From: Channallabes apus
Lineage: Eukaryota; Chordata; Actinopteri; Siluriformes; Clariidae
Length of the DNA stretch: 64,000 bases
Assembly: GCA_030522415.1 (NCBI GenBank)
Contig: CM060127.1
Span: forward strand, 2,853,114-2,917,113
Direction of reading: 5' to 3'
Positions 1 to 9,700 of this stretch are shown in pieces. Position 1 is the first letter of the stretch. Each line of letters starts with the position of its first letter. The translations under genes and the position numbers were made by a program. A model generated the notes under the pieces. The model was given only the letters and a program-made list of their open reading frames with translations, ran no database searches and was not told the DNA's origin.

Positions 1-55
1 CAGCGATCTCCGGATGATCGGGCGAGACCTTTACCACTGCGCCACTCGGAGGCCC
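1..55 (-). repeat. tRNA-derived SINE head, fragment
   Basis: Read on the minus strand, this begins with a tRNA-like head containing an A-box-like motif (TGGCGCAGTGG). It is cut by the window edge. It resembles Pol III SINE heads common in teleosts and is not a functional tRNA. Confidence 0.5.
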
Positions 56-277
56 CACATTAGAGATTTTATCTTATTGATTAACTGTTAATGTTTGAGA
101 TTTTATAAAACTGTTTCCTCTAACCAGTCTGTCAGGCATTTCTTTATTCCAACATCGCACGTTCCTAATATAATTAAACCCGAGTATTTTAAACTCGTGA
201 GACGAGGACATTCTCACTCTATTCCAGTGAGTGAGGTGCAGCTGAAGGTGAGACAGATGACATGAGGAAGTAACATT

Positions 278-335
278 TAGAGGAGGAACCAGACTCAACA
301 GTAACCCTATCCTCATCTGGGTCCTAACATGGCTG
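278..335 (+). repeat. Fragment of dispersed teleost repeat
   Basis: The stretch with GAGGAACCAGACTCAACAG and CCTCATCTGGGT matches the 3' part of the fuller copy at 45437-45740 in this window, so it is a short, diverged copy of the same dispersed element. Confidence 0.5.
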
Positions 336-486
336 TAAAAATGGGAATTCATTAAAGCATGGAGACAAAACACCACTAGACACAATAAAGGGCGGGGCCA
401 TGTTGATTTACTGAAGGAAATGTAAATCAGAAATTAGTAGAATAATAAATAAATAAATATCCGCAGAAGACTCTTTGTATTTTCTA

Positions 487-668
487 ATTTACCTTTATAG
501 CATTTGGCCGACGCCCTTGTCCAAAGCGACTCGTGATTTTATCTCGTTCTACATCTGTGCAGTTGAAGGTTAAGGGCCTTGCTCAAACGCCCAACAATGG
601 TGGTTGGGTTTGAACCTGTAACCATCCGATCAGGAGTCCAAAGCTTTAACCCCAGCTCAACCCACTCA
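487..668 (-). repeat. tRNA-derived SINE copy
   Basis: This is a common teleost SINE body: a 'gcatttggccgacgcccttg' block at one end and, read on the minus strand, a B-box-like GGTTCAAACCC at the other. The tRNA-like head is at the right end, so the copy points to the minus strand. A related plus-strand remnant is at 48405-48575. Confidence 0.6.
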
Positions 669-779
669 CAACCCATTTCATCATCCGGACTTTTTATATC
701 TGTGTTCAGCTTAAAAACTCCATCTCTCATGGTCGTTAGTTCCAGTTCATAAAGTCGTATTGCTCTCAAACTTTCATTC

Positions 780-1018
780 ATTCACCGCTTTATCCTTCTA
801 TTCAGGGTCGCAGGGGACCTGGAGCCTATCCCAGGAGACTTCGGGCACTAGGCGGGGTACACCCTGGACAGGGTGCCAATCCATCGCAGGGCACACACAC
901 ATACACACACTCACACACCCAATCACACACTACGGGCAATTTAGGAACGCCAATTAGCCTAACCTGCATATCTTTGAACTGTGGGAGGAAACCGGAGTAC
1001 CCGGAGGAAACCCACCAC
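780..1018 (-). repeat. SINE with LINE-like tail, 5'-truncated
   Basis: This is the inverted counterpart of the body and tail of the longer SINE at 58972-59335. Both share the 'atggattggcacc' block, the 'caaattgcccatagtg'-like block and the 'ggtttcctccgggtac' block. The tRNA head is missing. An internal CA-rich stretch (about 889-930) is part of the element. Confidence 0.65.
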
Positions 1019-1590
1019 ATGAGTTAAAATGTATATCTGTTGAGAAAACAGCGGCCAAATTCATCTGTCATAGTGACACCTAGTGTTCCACTGCTATAAG
1101 CACATCTGGTTGGTTTTTCTTTTGAGAAACTGAAAGCTATTCGTGATCTCGTTTAATAATCATGGGAGTTCGCTAGTTAAGTAGCTCGTTAGTTAGGACC
1201 GGGTGTAAAGTGCTCAGTGCGCTACGGGGCGATGGCGGGACCGGGACGAGTGGAAGGACGGATTAACACATCGTCCCGGGTGATGAAAGACACTGACCTG
1301 TTGCAGTGATTTTCTGGGTGAGACCCAAAGCAAAGTGACATGATGAAACAAATATGAAAGGGGCTGACCTTTAACCTTTCAACTTTCCACCAGATTAAAC
1401 ACTGAACAGGAGACGAGGGCATGTACACTGAACTCCCAGCCTGATTTCAATATTCAGACCATACAAAGTTCAAAATGATAAAAAGCCCTGCTCTATTTAC
1501 TGTGTGTATTAAATAAATCTTCACACCAGTGTAGAGAACGAGTGTGTGCTGGAGTTATTGTTGGCAGGTACACAGCAGGCCAGGCAATAC
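1019..1590. other. Left-flank sequence, nothing recognised
   Basis: Within the host dock6 intron, upstream of angptl8. I see no exon with plausible splice sites and no recognisable repeat. Confidence 0.4.
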
Positions 1591-1596
1591 TGAGCA

Positions 1597-1657
1597 TGAC
1601 CTTTGCCTGAACTGCACGACCGAAGGTCACGTGCACAAACACACAGGAAGGCACGTG
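1597..1657 (+). promoter_or_regulatory. Candidate DR1 element and two E-boxes upstream of angptl8
   Basis: On the minus strand, 1597-1609 reads CAGGCAAAGGTCA, a close match to a DR1 nuclear receptor site (HNF4, PPAR-RXR type). Perfect CACGTG E-boxes lie at 1628-1633 and 1652-1657, with 18 bp between them. All lie about 50-110 bp upstream of the TATA box. Mammalian ANGPTL8 is a fasting/feeding-responsive liver and fat gene, so such sites are plausible. The 18-bp gap is not the 5-bp gap of a classical carbohydrate response element. Occupancy is inference. Confidence 0.4.
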
Positions 1658-1708
1658 TTCAGTCAGCGTGATCGGTCCTGGGATCGACCCCACCATCCTC
1701 ACGCGGCG

Positions 1709-1715
1709 TATAAAA
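1709..1715 (+). promoter_or_regulatory. angptl8: TATA box of angptl8
   Basis: TATAAAA in a GC-rich setting, 120 bp upstream of the angptl8 start codon. A transcription start near 1740 and a 5' UTR of about 95 nt would follow. The motif is seen; the start site is inferred. Confidence 0.6.
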
Positions 1716-1834
1716 GCCGATCAGAGCCGCCACGAGCTCGCAGAGACGGCAAATTCCTGAGACGCGCTGGAACTCTGAGAACCTCCCACCCGCGTCTACG
1801 AAGCGTTTCACAGCCGTCCGAGGGGTCACTCGCC

Positions 1835-2137
1835 ATGTCGAAGGTCTTCTGCACGTGGATGTATCTGTGCGTGTGGGTACTCGGGGCGTCTGGCGCACCT
1901 GCCGGGCCGCGGACCGCTGCGAAGGTAGCGCTAGAGGATGAGGTGAACGTGCTGATGTACGGCGTGCTGCAACTCAGCGAGTCACTGCATCACGTCCATC
2001 AGAACACCGAGGCCAAGCTGGCGCGCGTCACCCGCGCCGTCACACACACCGAGAGCCTCGCGGAGCGTCTGAGTCGGGACGCAGAACAGACCGTCCGCTC
2101 CGAGCGCCAGACAAAGGACAGGCTCGGCGTCATCCAG
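1835..2137 (+). CDS. angptl8: angptl8 coding exon 1
   Basis: Codes residues 1-101: signal peptide, ANGPTL3/4/8 motif and start of the coiled coil. The donor at 2138 reads GTGAGC and runs directly into a (CA)n tract (2145-2173). The intron is only 99 nt. Confidence 0.85.
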
Positions 2138-2141
2138 GTGA

Positions 2142-2173
<32 letters not shown>

Positions 2174-3215
2174 CTCGCATAACTATATAACACAATGGGA
2201 CTGAAGTCTGATCAGCTGTTTGTCGTTTTCGTGCAGGCTGAGGTGGCAGAGCTACGAGTCCAGGCTCAACAAACCAGAGGTCTGGTCTACGAGGTGGAGC
2301 GAGAAGACGTGGATCTGAAGCACAAACTCGGCCATCTCGACGCGACCCTAAGACGATTCAGGACTGAGCAGATCAGAGCAATGAAGGTGTGTATCAGCCA
2401 CAGCATCCCAAATCCATCGGCCTTCCTTCTGAGGTCACCGTGACAACCACAGCATCCCGGAGATCTTTTCTTCTCTTATAACATTAATAAAATATCAAGA
2501 TTTAAAGAGACAGGACAGCGAGCAATTCCTCAATTTCATTTTCTTAAGTAACCAGAACCTGCGGCCGTCATGAAAACTCCACCGGCTGAAGGATTTTTAT
2601 CGTCACTATTAATATTGCTGTATAATATTAGTAATATTACTATTTATTGACTGTTTACTCTACAGAGTGGTACTCTGTAAAATAATTTCCGTTCAAACTT
2701 TGTACTTTTTGTTGACCATTTCAGCCAATAGTTCATGGTGACATCACTAATAATTATAACCACTGATGTTAAACATGTCTATCTGTGAGGTCGTGAGATG
2801 GGGAGCGTCTGCACCTCCTGCTCAGATCATACAAGATTCCTAACTCGTTATTTCATCAGGGAGAAACATTAGCACAGTTTTTTCCGTCATTACTCAGACG
2901 AGGATCTCTGATGGTTCTGCTGAGCTGCTGCACAAAATACATAACAGTCAGCAGATTCGGTAATAGAATATAATCACAATCGCTAACCATCACGCGGCAG
3001 CGCATCATCACTCAGGCACAATAACATGGTGATGTGGCCCAGACAAGCGTTAAGATGCTTTACTTAAACCTGTCTCTTCCTGACAGGAGACGACGCAGAG
3101 GCACAACAACCTTCTGCAGGACCTGATGAGCTGGACAGAGAAACACAAAGAGCAGCTGGAGATCCAGCGGCAGCAGCTGAGCGAGTTACAGAAACGGACA
3201 TGCAGGAAGCTCTAA
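1835..3215 (+). CDS. angptl8: Angiopoietin-like protein 8 (betatrophin/lipasin-like), complete, 3 exons
   Basis: The coding exons 1835-2137, 2237-2386 and 3087-3215 join in phase 0 with GT-AG introns and give 193 residues (human ANGPTL8 has 198). Residues 1-20 form a signal peptide. Residues 35-62 carry the N-terminal motif shared by ANGPTL3, 4 and 8 (DEVNVL..GVLQLSESL....TEAKL), which in that family acts on lipoprotein lipase. The rest is a charged, glutamine-rich helix or coiled coil. There is no fibrinogen-like domain, the hallmark of ANGPTL8. The start was chosen because it gives a signal peptide just after a TATA-driven 5' UTR. The gene lies antisense inside the dock6 intron after exon 14, as ANGPTL8 does in human DOCK6. 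By analogy it is a secreted partner of ANGPTL3 in controlling lipase activity and triglyceride partitioning. A truncated angptl3/4-like paralogue is the main alternative; the dock6 setting favours angptl8. Confidence 0.8.
2237..2386 (+). CDS. angptl8: angptl8 coding exon 2
   Basis: 150 nt, phase 0 at both ends, residues 102-151. Entirely heptad-like charged helix. The acceptor is TTTTCGTGCAG and the donor GTGTGT. Confidence 0.85.
3087..3215 (+). CDS. angptl8: angptl8 coding exon 3 with stop
   Basis: Follows a CTTCCTGACAG acceptor. Codes residues 152-193, a Gln/Glu/Lys-rich helix ending at TAA (3213-3215). No fibrinogen-domain exon follows before the polyadenylation signal, so the short protein is genuine and not a missed continuation. 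Confidence 0.85.
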   Translation, partial: ETTQRHNNLLQDLMSWTEKHKEQLEIQRQQLSELQKRTCRKL

Positions 3216-3397
3216 TCGTCCCGTCCAGTTCCGAGGGATCAGGAACCGGTGGAACCGGTGGAACTGGTGACTCTGGACACTTCAAGCTGCTGCTCTTCTC
3301 AGTAGACAGAACTGATGAGGAAGAACTCTGATCTTTACTAACACTCCTGAGGTGGCAACCAAAACCTACTAAACTCACTAAAACAGACACGTTCTTT

Positions 3398-3403
3398 AAT
3401 AAA
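3398..3403 (+). terminator. angptl8: Polyadenylation signal of angptl8
   Basis: AATAAA, 183 nt after the stop codon, in an A/T-rich context; implies a 3' UTR of about 200 nt. Confidence 0.6.
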
Positions 3404-3419
3404 CTGTAAACTGAATTTT

Positions 3420-4772
3420 AAAAAACAAAAAAGAAAGAAATTGACCGAATGTCCGGACATTGTTGTATTATACAGAGTATGCTATATTGTTATTATTTTT
3501 TCTACTTTCTAATAAAAGGAATCTTTAACTTTTTCAATAAATGTTCCAGTCTGTGGTTTAGTGTTTCCCCGTGTTTCCCTTCACTGTCCTGTAACGGCGC
3601 ATCCCATCGGAAAACTCCCAGTTCAGGACGCATCAGAGTTTACAGATTGTTTTTGCTGATATGAAAACAAACACACAAAAAAAGCAGATAATTCACGTTG
3701 CCTTTAATTACCAGTAAAACTTAAAGAACATTTAAAACGTCGGCCACGGTAGAGCTGCGAGATACGGCAAAGAAATGTATCACAATAATTGTTTCATATC
3801 AGTCAATGTTGATAATTATTGATCATTTTTAATGAGCTATTACAAGGGTTTATATATTTTTTTAAATCGAGGCACAAAGACAGAGAGGTACTCACCTTAA
3901 ATAAAAATAAATCAATAAAGACAATCGAACGATCTTACTGAGTCACATTCAATAAAGAAATAAAGAAATCAGCTGGTTTCCGTACCGACATCATAAAGAC
4001 ACGATAGATATTAGAGACATAAACTCTTTTTAAACGCTGTAACTACAGTGAAGTGTAAAATCGCTCCAGGTTTCCGTCCTGAACCTCTAAACACCTGTTA
4101 TTACCAGCTTCATCCTCGCTTTCGTCCACACTGCTTCTGCCTCATCTCAGGGGACACGGAGTGCGCGGTGTCCACCGACTATGTAGAGCGTGAAGGTCTG
4201 GACTACGGAGCCCAGCTGCACGCCACTTTTAACCTCCTTGACGTCACTGTTTTTGTTCCCAGCATCTGGACCCTATTGAAGGTCTTAACGGGTTCATAAC
4301 TGTATATACGGAATTACATAATTATATAATAACAAATGTCATAACGGTAACCTTAAGAAGCTCAATATGAGTGACATCACATCGAGTGACATCATAGTGT
4401 GACGCCTTTTTGGACGTTGTTTGGAAGTGTGTTGTGTGTGTTGCGCCTGGGCAGTGATGGAGCAGGTGGTTGGGCCGATCATTGCTGCTTGCAACTATAT
4501 ATATTTTTTTATATTTCCAGCGTCCACTATCGTCTCTTCCGCGACTCGCAAAGAATCTCGGGACAGGTTGGGCCGTGATGGAGCCTTCAAAACGTTACAG
4601 TCGTAGTTGTGACGCTAAGACGTGATCATCCTTCAAATGCGTCCTATGAAGGATGCGTCCCCTTAATCGAGTCCCCTTAGTCTCCTGACGCACTGCTTTT
4701 TAACAAGACGTTATATCGAACTTCAATTTGAAAGCTCAGACCTGACTGTGTGTGTAATGAGTGTGAACTGAC
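3420..4772. other. Intronic spacer between angptl8 and dock6 exon 14
   Basis: Part of the dock6 intron after exon 14. Mostly A/T-rich unique-looking sequence. Short open frames occur but none has matching splice sites or a recognisable protein. The next dock6 exon (start of the DHR-1 core) is not here and must lie left of the window. Confidence 0.5.
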
Positions 4773-4935
4773 CTATAGGTGGTGTGAGGTGTATAGACGT
4801 AGCGTGAGGGGAACTCCAGCACCTCCTTGGTGGGACGCACACGCAGGTCAGGGTAGGGCTTCACATGCAGCAGCTCAGGAGACAGGCAGTAGTGCGGAAC
4901 CTCGGGTGCAGGAGAAATGTCGATCTTTAACTGAG
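4773..4935 (-). CDS. dock6: dock6 exon 14
   Basis: Follows the acceptor GCGTTTCAG and codes from [12 protein letters not shown] to the TTYR residues just before the DHR-1/C2 core. The donor is GTCAGT. Phase 1 in, phase 2 out. This is the last dock6 exon in the window. Confidence 0.9.
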
Positions 4936-5764
4936 CTGAAACGCAGGGAGTGAGAAGAGAGTGAGAAGGGGGGGGGGGGGGGGGGGCACACGTGTCGAGA
5001 CGGCGAGACAGAGACGAGCGCTCGGCACTTTACCTGTGACGGGTCTGAGTCGGCGCAGCACAGAGGACGGCCTTCTCATGTCAGCCAGAAACTTATACAG
5101 GTCCTCATCGCTCAGCCTGTCCCCCTCCTACAGGAGGACGAGACACACCACAGTAGTTACAGCACGCTTTTCTCAACACTGGACAGGACAGTGTGTTCTT
5201 CTGCGTGACGTTTTTAGGATTAGCGTCCACAGTGTGACAAGTCAAAAGTTTGGACACACGTTCTACGTCACTGGTTTCTGTTTAGTGATTTTTCCAGATT
5301 CTAAAATAACACTGGATTTTTTAAATACTATAAAATAACACACATGGCATTCGGTAACAACAACACTAAGACTTATTTTAAGACATGATGGTCAGCTGTT
5401 CTGAAACAGTTCTCACAAGAACAGTATGGTGTCGAGTGTGTTTGTAAAAAACCCATCAAGCACCAGAGCTTAGAGCAAAACCTGAGCTCTGCTGCAGACG
5501 AGACGTTCATTTAGTCACCAGCCTCAGAAATCACCAGTTAACAAACAGCACCTCAGATTCGAGCCGTTATGAAGGATGTACAGAGCTGTCACGGTGTGCG
5601 CCTCAATCTTTTCTCTTTCTTCACTCACTCACTCCGAAAGCTCACTAGATAGGTGTGGTGCAGGTGTGCGAAGGGGCGGGGCCACTAGATCGGGCATGGT
5701 TGGTGGATTATCATCGTTAATGAATCTCAAGCTTTCTCGTCACTATAAAATGTATCAAACGTCT

Positions 5765-5807
<43 letters not shown>

Positions 5808-7287
5808 CAGTCTGACTCCCACTCTGCGTAACTCTATAGCAATAAAAACACACACTAGCCTGTTTAAAGAAGTTGGTGACGGTTAGCGTGGCAGGACGGA
5901 AGTTAGTCAGGTTACACACGTCCTCTCCAACACTCATCCGCTCGAAGCCCTTCTTCTTCTTTTCGGTCCAGGTGCCCTTGCGTTCTGAGTGAAGAAGAGT
6001 AAACCTTTAATAACCACATGAACAAACAGTGTAGATCTCAGCAGCTGTCATGGAGGTTATATTAAATGAAAAATTTATGATCTGATAGTTAGTGATGGTG
6101 GAGTGAGAGTGGTAAACTTATACAGGTCCAAGTGGTGGTGGTGTAGTGGTGGTGTAGTGGTGGTGTAGTGGTGGTGGTACAGTGGGGGTGATACAGTGGT
6201 GGTGCAGTAATGGTACACTGGGGGTGCAGTGGTGGTGGTGCAGTGGTGGTACAGTGGTGGTGTAGTTATGGTGTAGTGGTGGTGGTGCAGTGGTGGTGGT
6301 ACACTGGGGGTGCAGTGGTGGTGGTGCAGTGGTGGTACAGTGGTGGTGTAGTTATGGTGTAGTGGTGGTGGTGCAGTGGTGGTGGTACACTGGGGGTGCA
6401 GTGGTGGCGATGGTAAACTGGTCAGGAGTGTAAATTATTGGTTGTTTTTCAATAATAATTTTTTTTGTTCATTAATAACATCGTCCATCTACCCATATAT
6501 CCATGTTTCAACAAATGTCCATCAGTAAACGGAGCCCAACATGACCAAGCAGGCAATAAACACCAGGTAGAACGTTGATGTATTTAATAAGTCAGTCAGT
6601 CAGAGTCAGTACAGCAGGAGGGAGGAGTGTCGATAATAACCCGTGTCTGAGTCGGAGTCCGAGCGCTCCAGTCCCCCGACGCTGCTGACGATGTTGAAAA
6701 GGTGGATGGCCGTCCAGGCAAAGGGCATCCGAAAACGCCCGAGACGACTGCAAGACTGCTCTGCCTGAGACTTCAGTTTCTCAAGCTTCTCCTTGTGCTA
6801 CACACACACACACACACACACACACAATAAGACATCCAGGCACACAAAAGAAAAAGTAGGAAAAGTTAGACAGACTGTCCATTAAAATCCAGGCTCAGTG
6901 TGAATCAACAGCAGGAGCTCACAGGGTCAGTGCTGAGCCGCTCCAACTTTACTGGACTTTGGTTATTTCAAAAAGACAGCAAATATTGCAGCAGTTTGCT
7001 AATTGAGTAATCATTGGAAAATATGATATATATGCTGGGGGGGGGGGGGGGGTGTCAGCGGCGGCCGTGCACAAGCTCCGCCTGCCCTCACTAGTGCCAG
7101 CAATTCCTAAAGGTGGAGCGCCGAGGGCGCGAGAAGCTGCTGAAACTGTTGGAGCGCCGGGCCTCAGTCAGAACACAGTGTAATGTTACTGGTACCGATG
7201 ATCAGCTGATCAGCCTCAGGTATCAACTGTTTTTCTGGAGCTACATCATCAAACATCGCGTCTCACACACACACACTCGGAGTCACG

Positions 7288-7321
<34 letters not shown>

Positions 7322-9537
7322 AGTCACGTCACACCAGTACCTTAACTGAATCTGAGTCCTTTATGACCATATAAGGCTCGCAGCACTCTCCTATATCTCC
7401 CTGCTGCAGGACTTTCTCCAGCTGAAACACACACACACACACACACACACACAAGTTGTGTTTATGCTTCAAAAATAAAATACATGATGCACTTCTGTCG
7501 CAAGGATCCACGTCTGTAGTCGCTCACATTTAAAACCCAACGACACTTTAACACAGACACACACTTGCTGCGCAGGTGCTCCCCCTAGTGGCCGTACCTT
7601 GATAACCAGGAAGACGTCAGGAGAGGGGTCTGTGATGGAGAAGATGGCGGAGCGGGCGAGGGTGGAGATGGCGGTGTGGGGGTTGTGGGGGCGCAGCATG
7701 TTCTTCATCTGGTCCGAGTTCAAGTCGAAATTAAAGTTTTCTGAAATCTAAGATCAGATACAGCAGACGCTCGGAGGTTTAATGGAACGACTAGCACAAG
7801 AAGTCGTACTCAAACTAGACCGAGTAGAAAGCAGCAGATATCGTGACACACGTACCTTTTTCTTTTCCTTCACATCATACAGGGCCAGGGTCCCGAATAT
7901 CGGCTCGATCTCGATTTCAAACCTGGAGAGGCGACACAGTGAAGGAAAATTCTAATTCTAATTTCATTATACACAGAACGATATGAAGCGAAATGTTTAA
8001 ACAACCGCCCAATGACCTTAAAAAGAGATGATTAATAAGAAAGAAATATGGAATAAAATATAGAAAATAACTTATCGATAGAAGATAACAAAATATTAAA
8101 TATAAGAAGCTGTACGAATACAAATATAGAAAAATATAGAAATGTTAGTGTGGAGATGAAGCCGGATTTAAATAGAAATGTTAAAATATGCATGAACGTG
8201 CTGTTGTGCAATGTCCATAAGTGTCCACAAGTGTCCATAAGTGTCCATAAGTGTCCACAAGTGTCCACAAGTGTAAAAAAACTAATGTCCATAAGTGTGT
8301 GATGTGCAACTACAGTAATACTGTACATAAATAATACATCTTGTTTCAGTGACGGCATTAAACACCGAGCAAACGGAACTCACTTGAGAGACAAACACTT
8401 GACCATGATTCTCTGGCCTGTGTGTTCTTTAGGCACCTCAGGGACCGAGCACCTCTCCACCGCCTCATCCTGCCACACACACACACACACACACACACAC
8501 GAGAATCAAGCTCCATGGTGACCGCACCATGGCAACACTAACACCGGCACCACAGGGTGTGTACACAGATATAAAGCGGCAGTGATGAAGGTCTACACTC
8601 CAGATCTGGACACGAATTGTAAAACAAATGATTGTAGATCAGAAACGGACACTTTCCAAGAACTGCTCCAAGGAGCTCTGTAATAACAGTGTCCACTTTC
8701 ACATCAGGTAACAGACGACAGTCAGACACAGCGGCACCTCGGTACAGGACAGAATTGAATCCGTCTCAGAGGCGAGTTCATATTGTGGAACACATTGTCC
8801 CATAGAAAAATAAAGTAAATGCAGACGATCCGTTCCAGCCACCCAAAAATATTACCAATGTCTCCAATTTTACGACACTATAGTCATAATTTTGCGTATA
8901 AAAACTATCAAAACATTTAGAAAATCACGAAGTCCAAAAATTGAACTGAATCAACTTCACACGCAGAGGAAAATCTCCTTTCCGGTTCTTAAGGAGGAAA
9001 TCGGTGAGACGGGGCTTCACATGTCTCGGGGAAGGAAAGTGAAGTGGGCGTTATTTACGATCTAACTGACGATCTATCGAACCCTAGACCTCGAGGTCAC
9101 GTGTTTAATGAGGTGGTGCTTGTGATGAAAATATTTAAGATAAAACTTTCTTCAGCTTATGAGTGATTTTTTGTTGTTGTTGCCGTTTCTCATTCCTACA
9201 GTGACCGTTAAACATCACGCCGAGTATATATAGGATATATGAGGATATATAGGAAATAATAATAAAGTATAAAATCTACTATTTTTGTAAGGTTCCGAAA
9301 ATAAAAAGCAATGTCCCGACCTCGTCCGGTGCTGGGTAAAGTCCCAGCAGGTCGGTGTAGCGCCCCTGCTGGCGGGTCTCTGCGTTGCGGTGGTCCATGT
9401 CCTCAGCCGCGGTGCGCTCCAGCAGAGACGGTAGCAGGGCGTCTGCAGACGAGTTCTTCAGGTCAAAGATACTGGAGGCCCAACTGCCCCGCGGTGTGTC
9501 GTCCAGAGACAGGGACCTCCTCTTAAGGTCATCCTGT

Positions 9538-9587
<50 letters not shown>

Positions 9588-9665
9588 AATTAAAAGTAGA
9601 ATGTGTTATGGTTACATTGAGAGTCTATAGGTTGTTGGGAAGTAAAGCAGTTATCATTAAAAGGT

Positions 9666-9700
<35 letters not shown>

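Noticed and set aside
1628..1657. Classical carbohydrate response element
   Set aside because: Two E-boxes are perfect but 18 bp apart instead of 5, so only reported as E-boxes.
1544..1834. In-frame upstream extension of angptl8 (ORF from 1544)
   Set aside because: It passes through the TATA box and lacks a signal peptide; the 1835 start gives a proper secreted protein.
4048..4299. 83-aa plus frame as an extra angptl8 or dock6 exon
   Set aside because: Wrong strand for dock6, after the angptl8 polyadenylation signal, and no similarity recognised.
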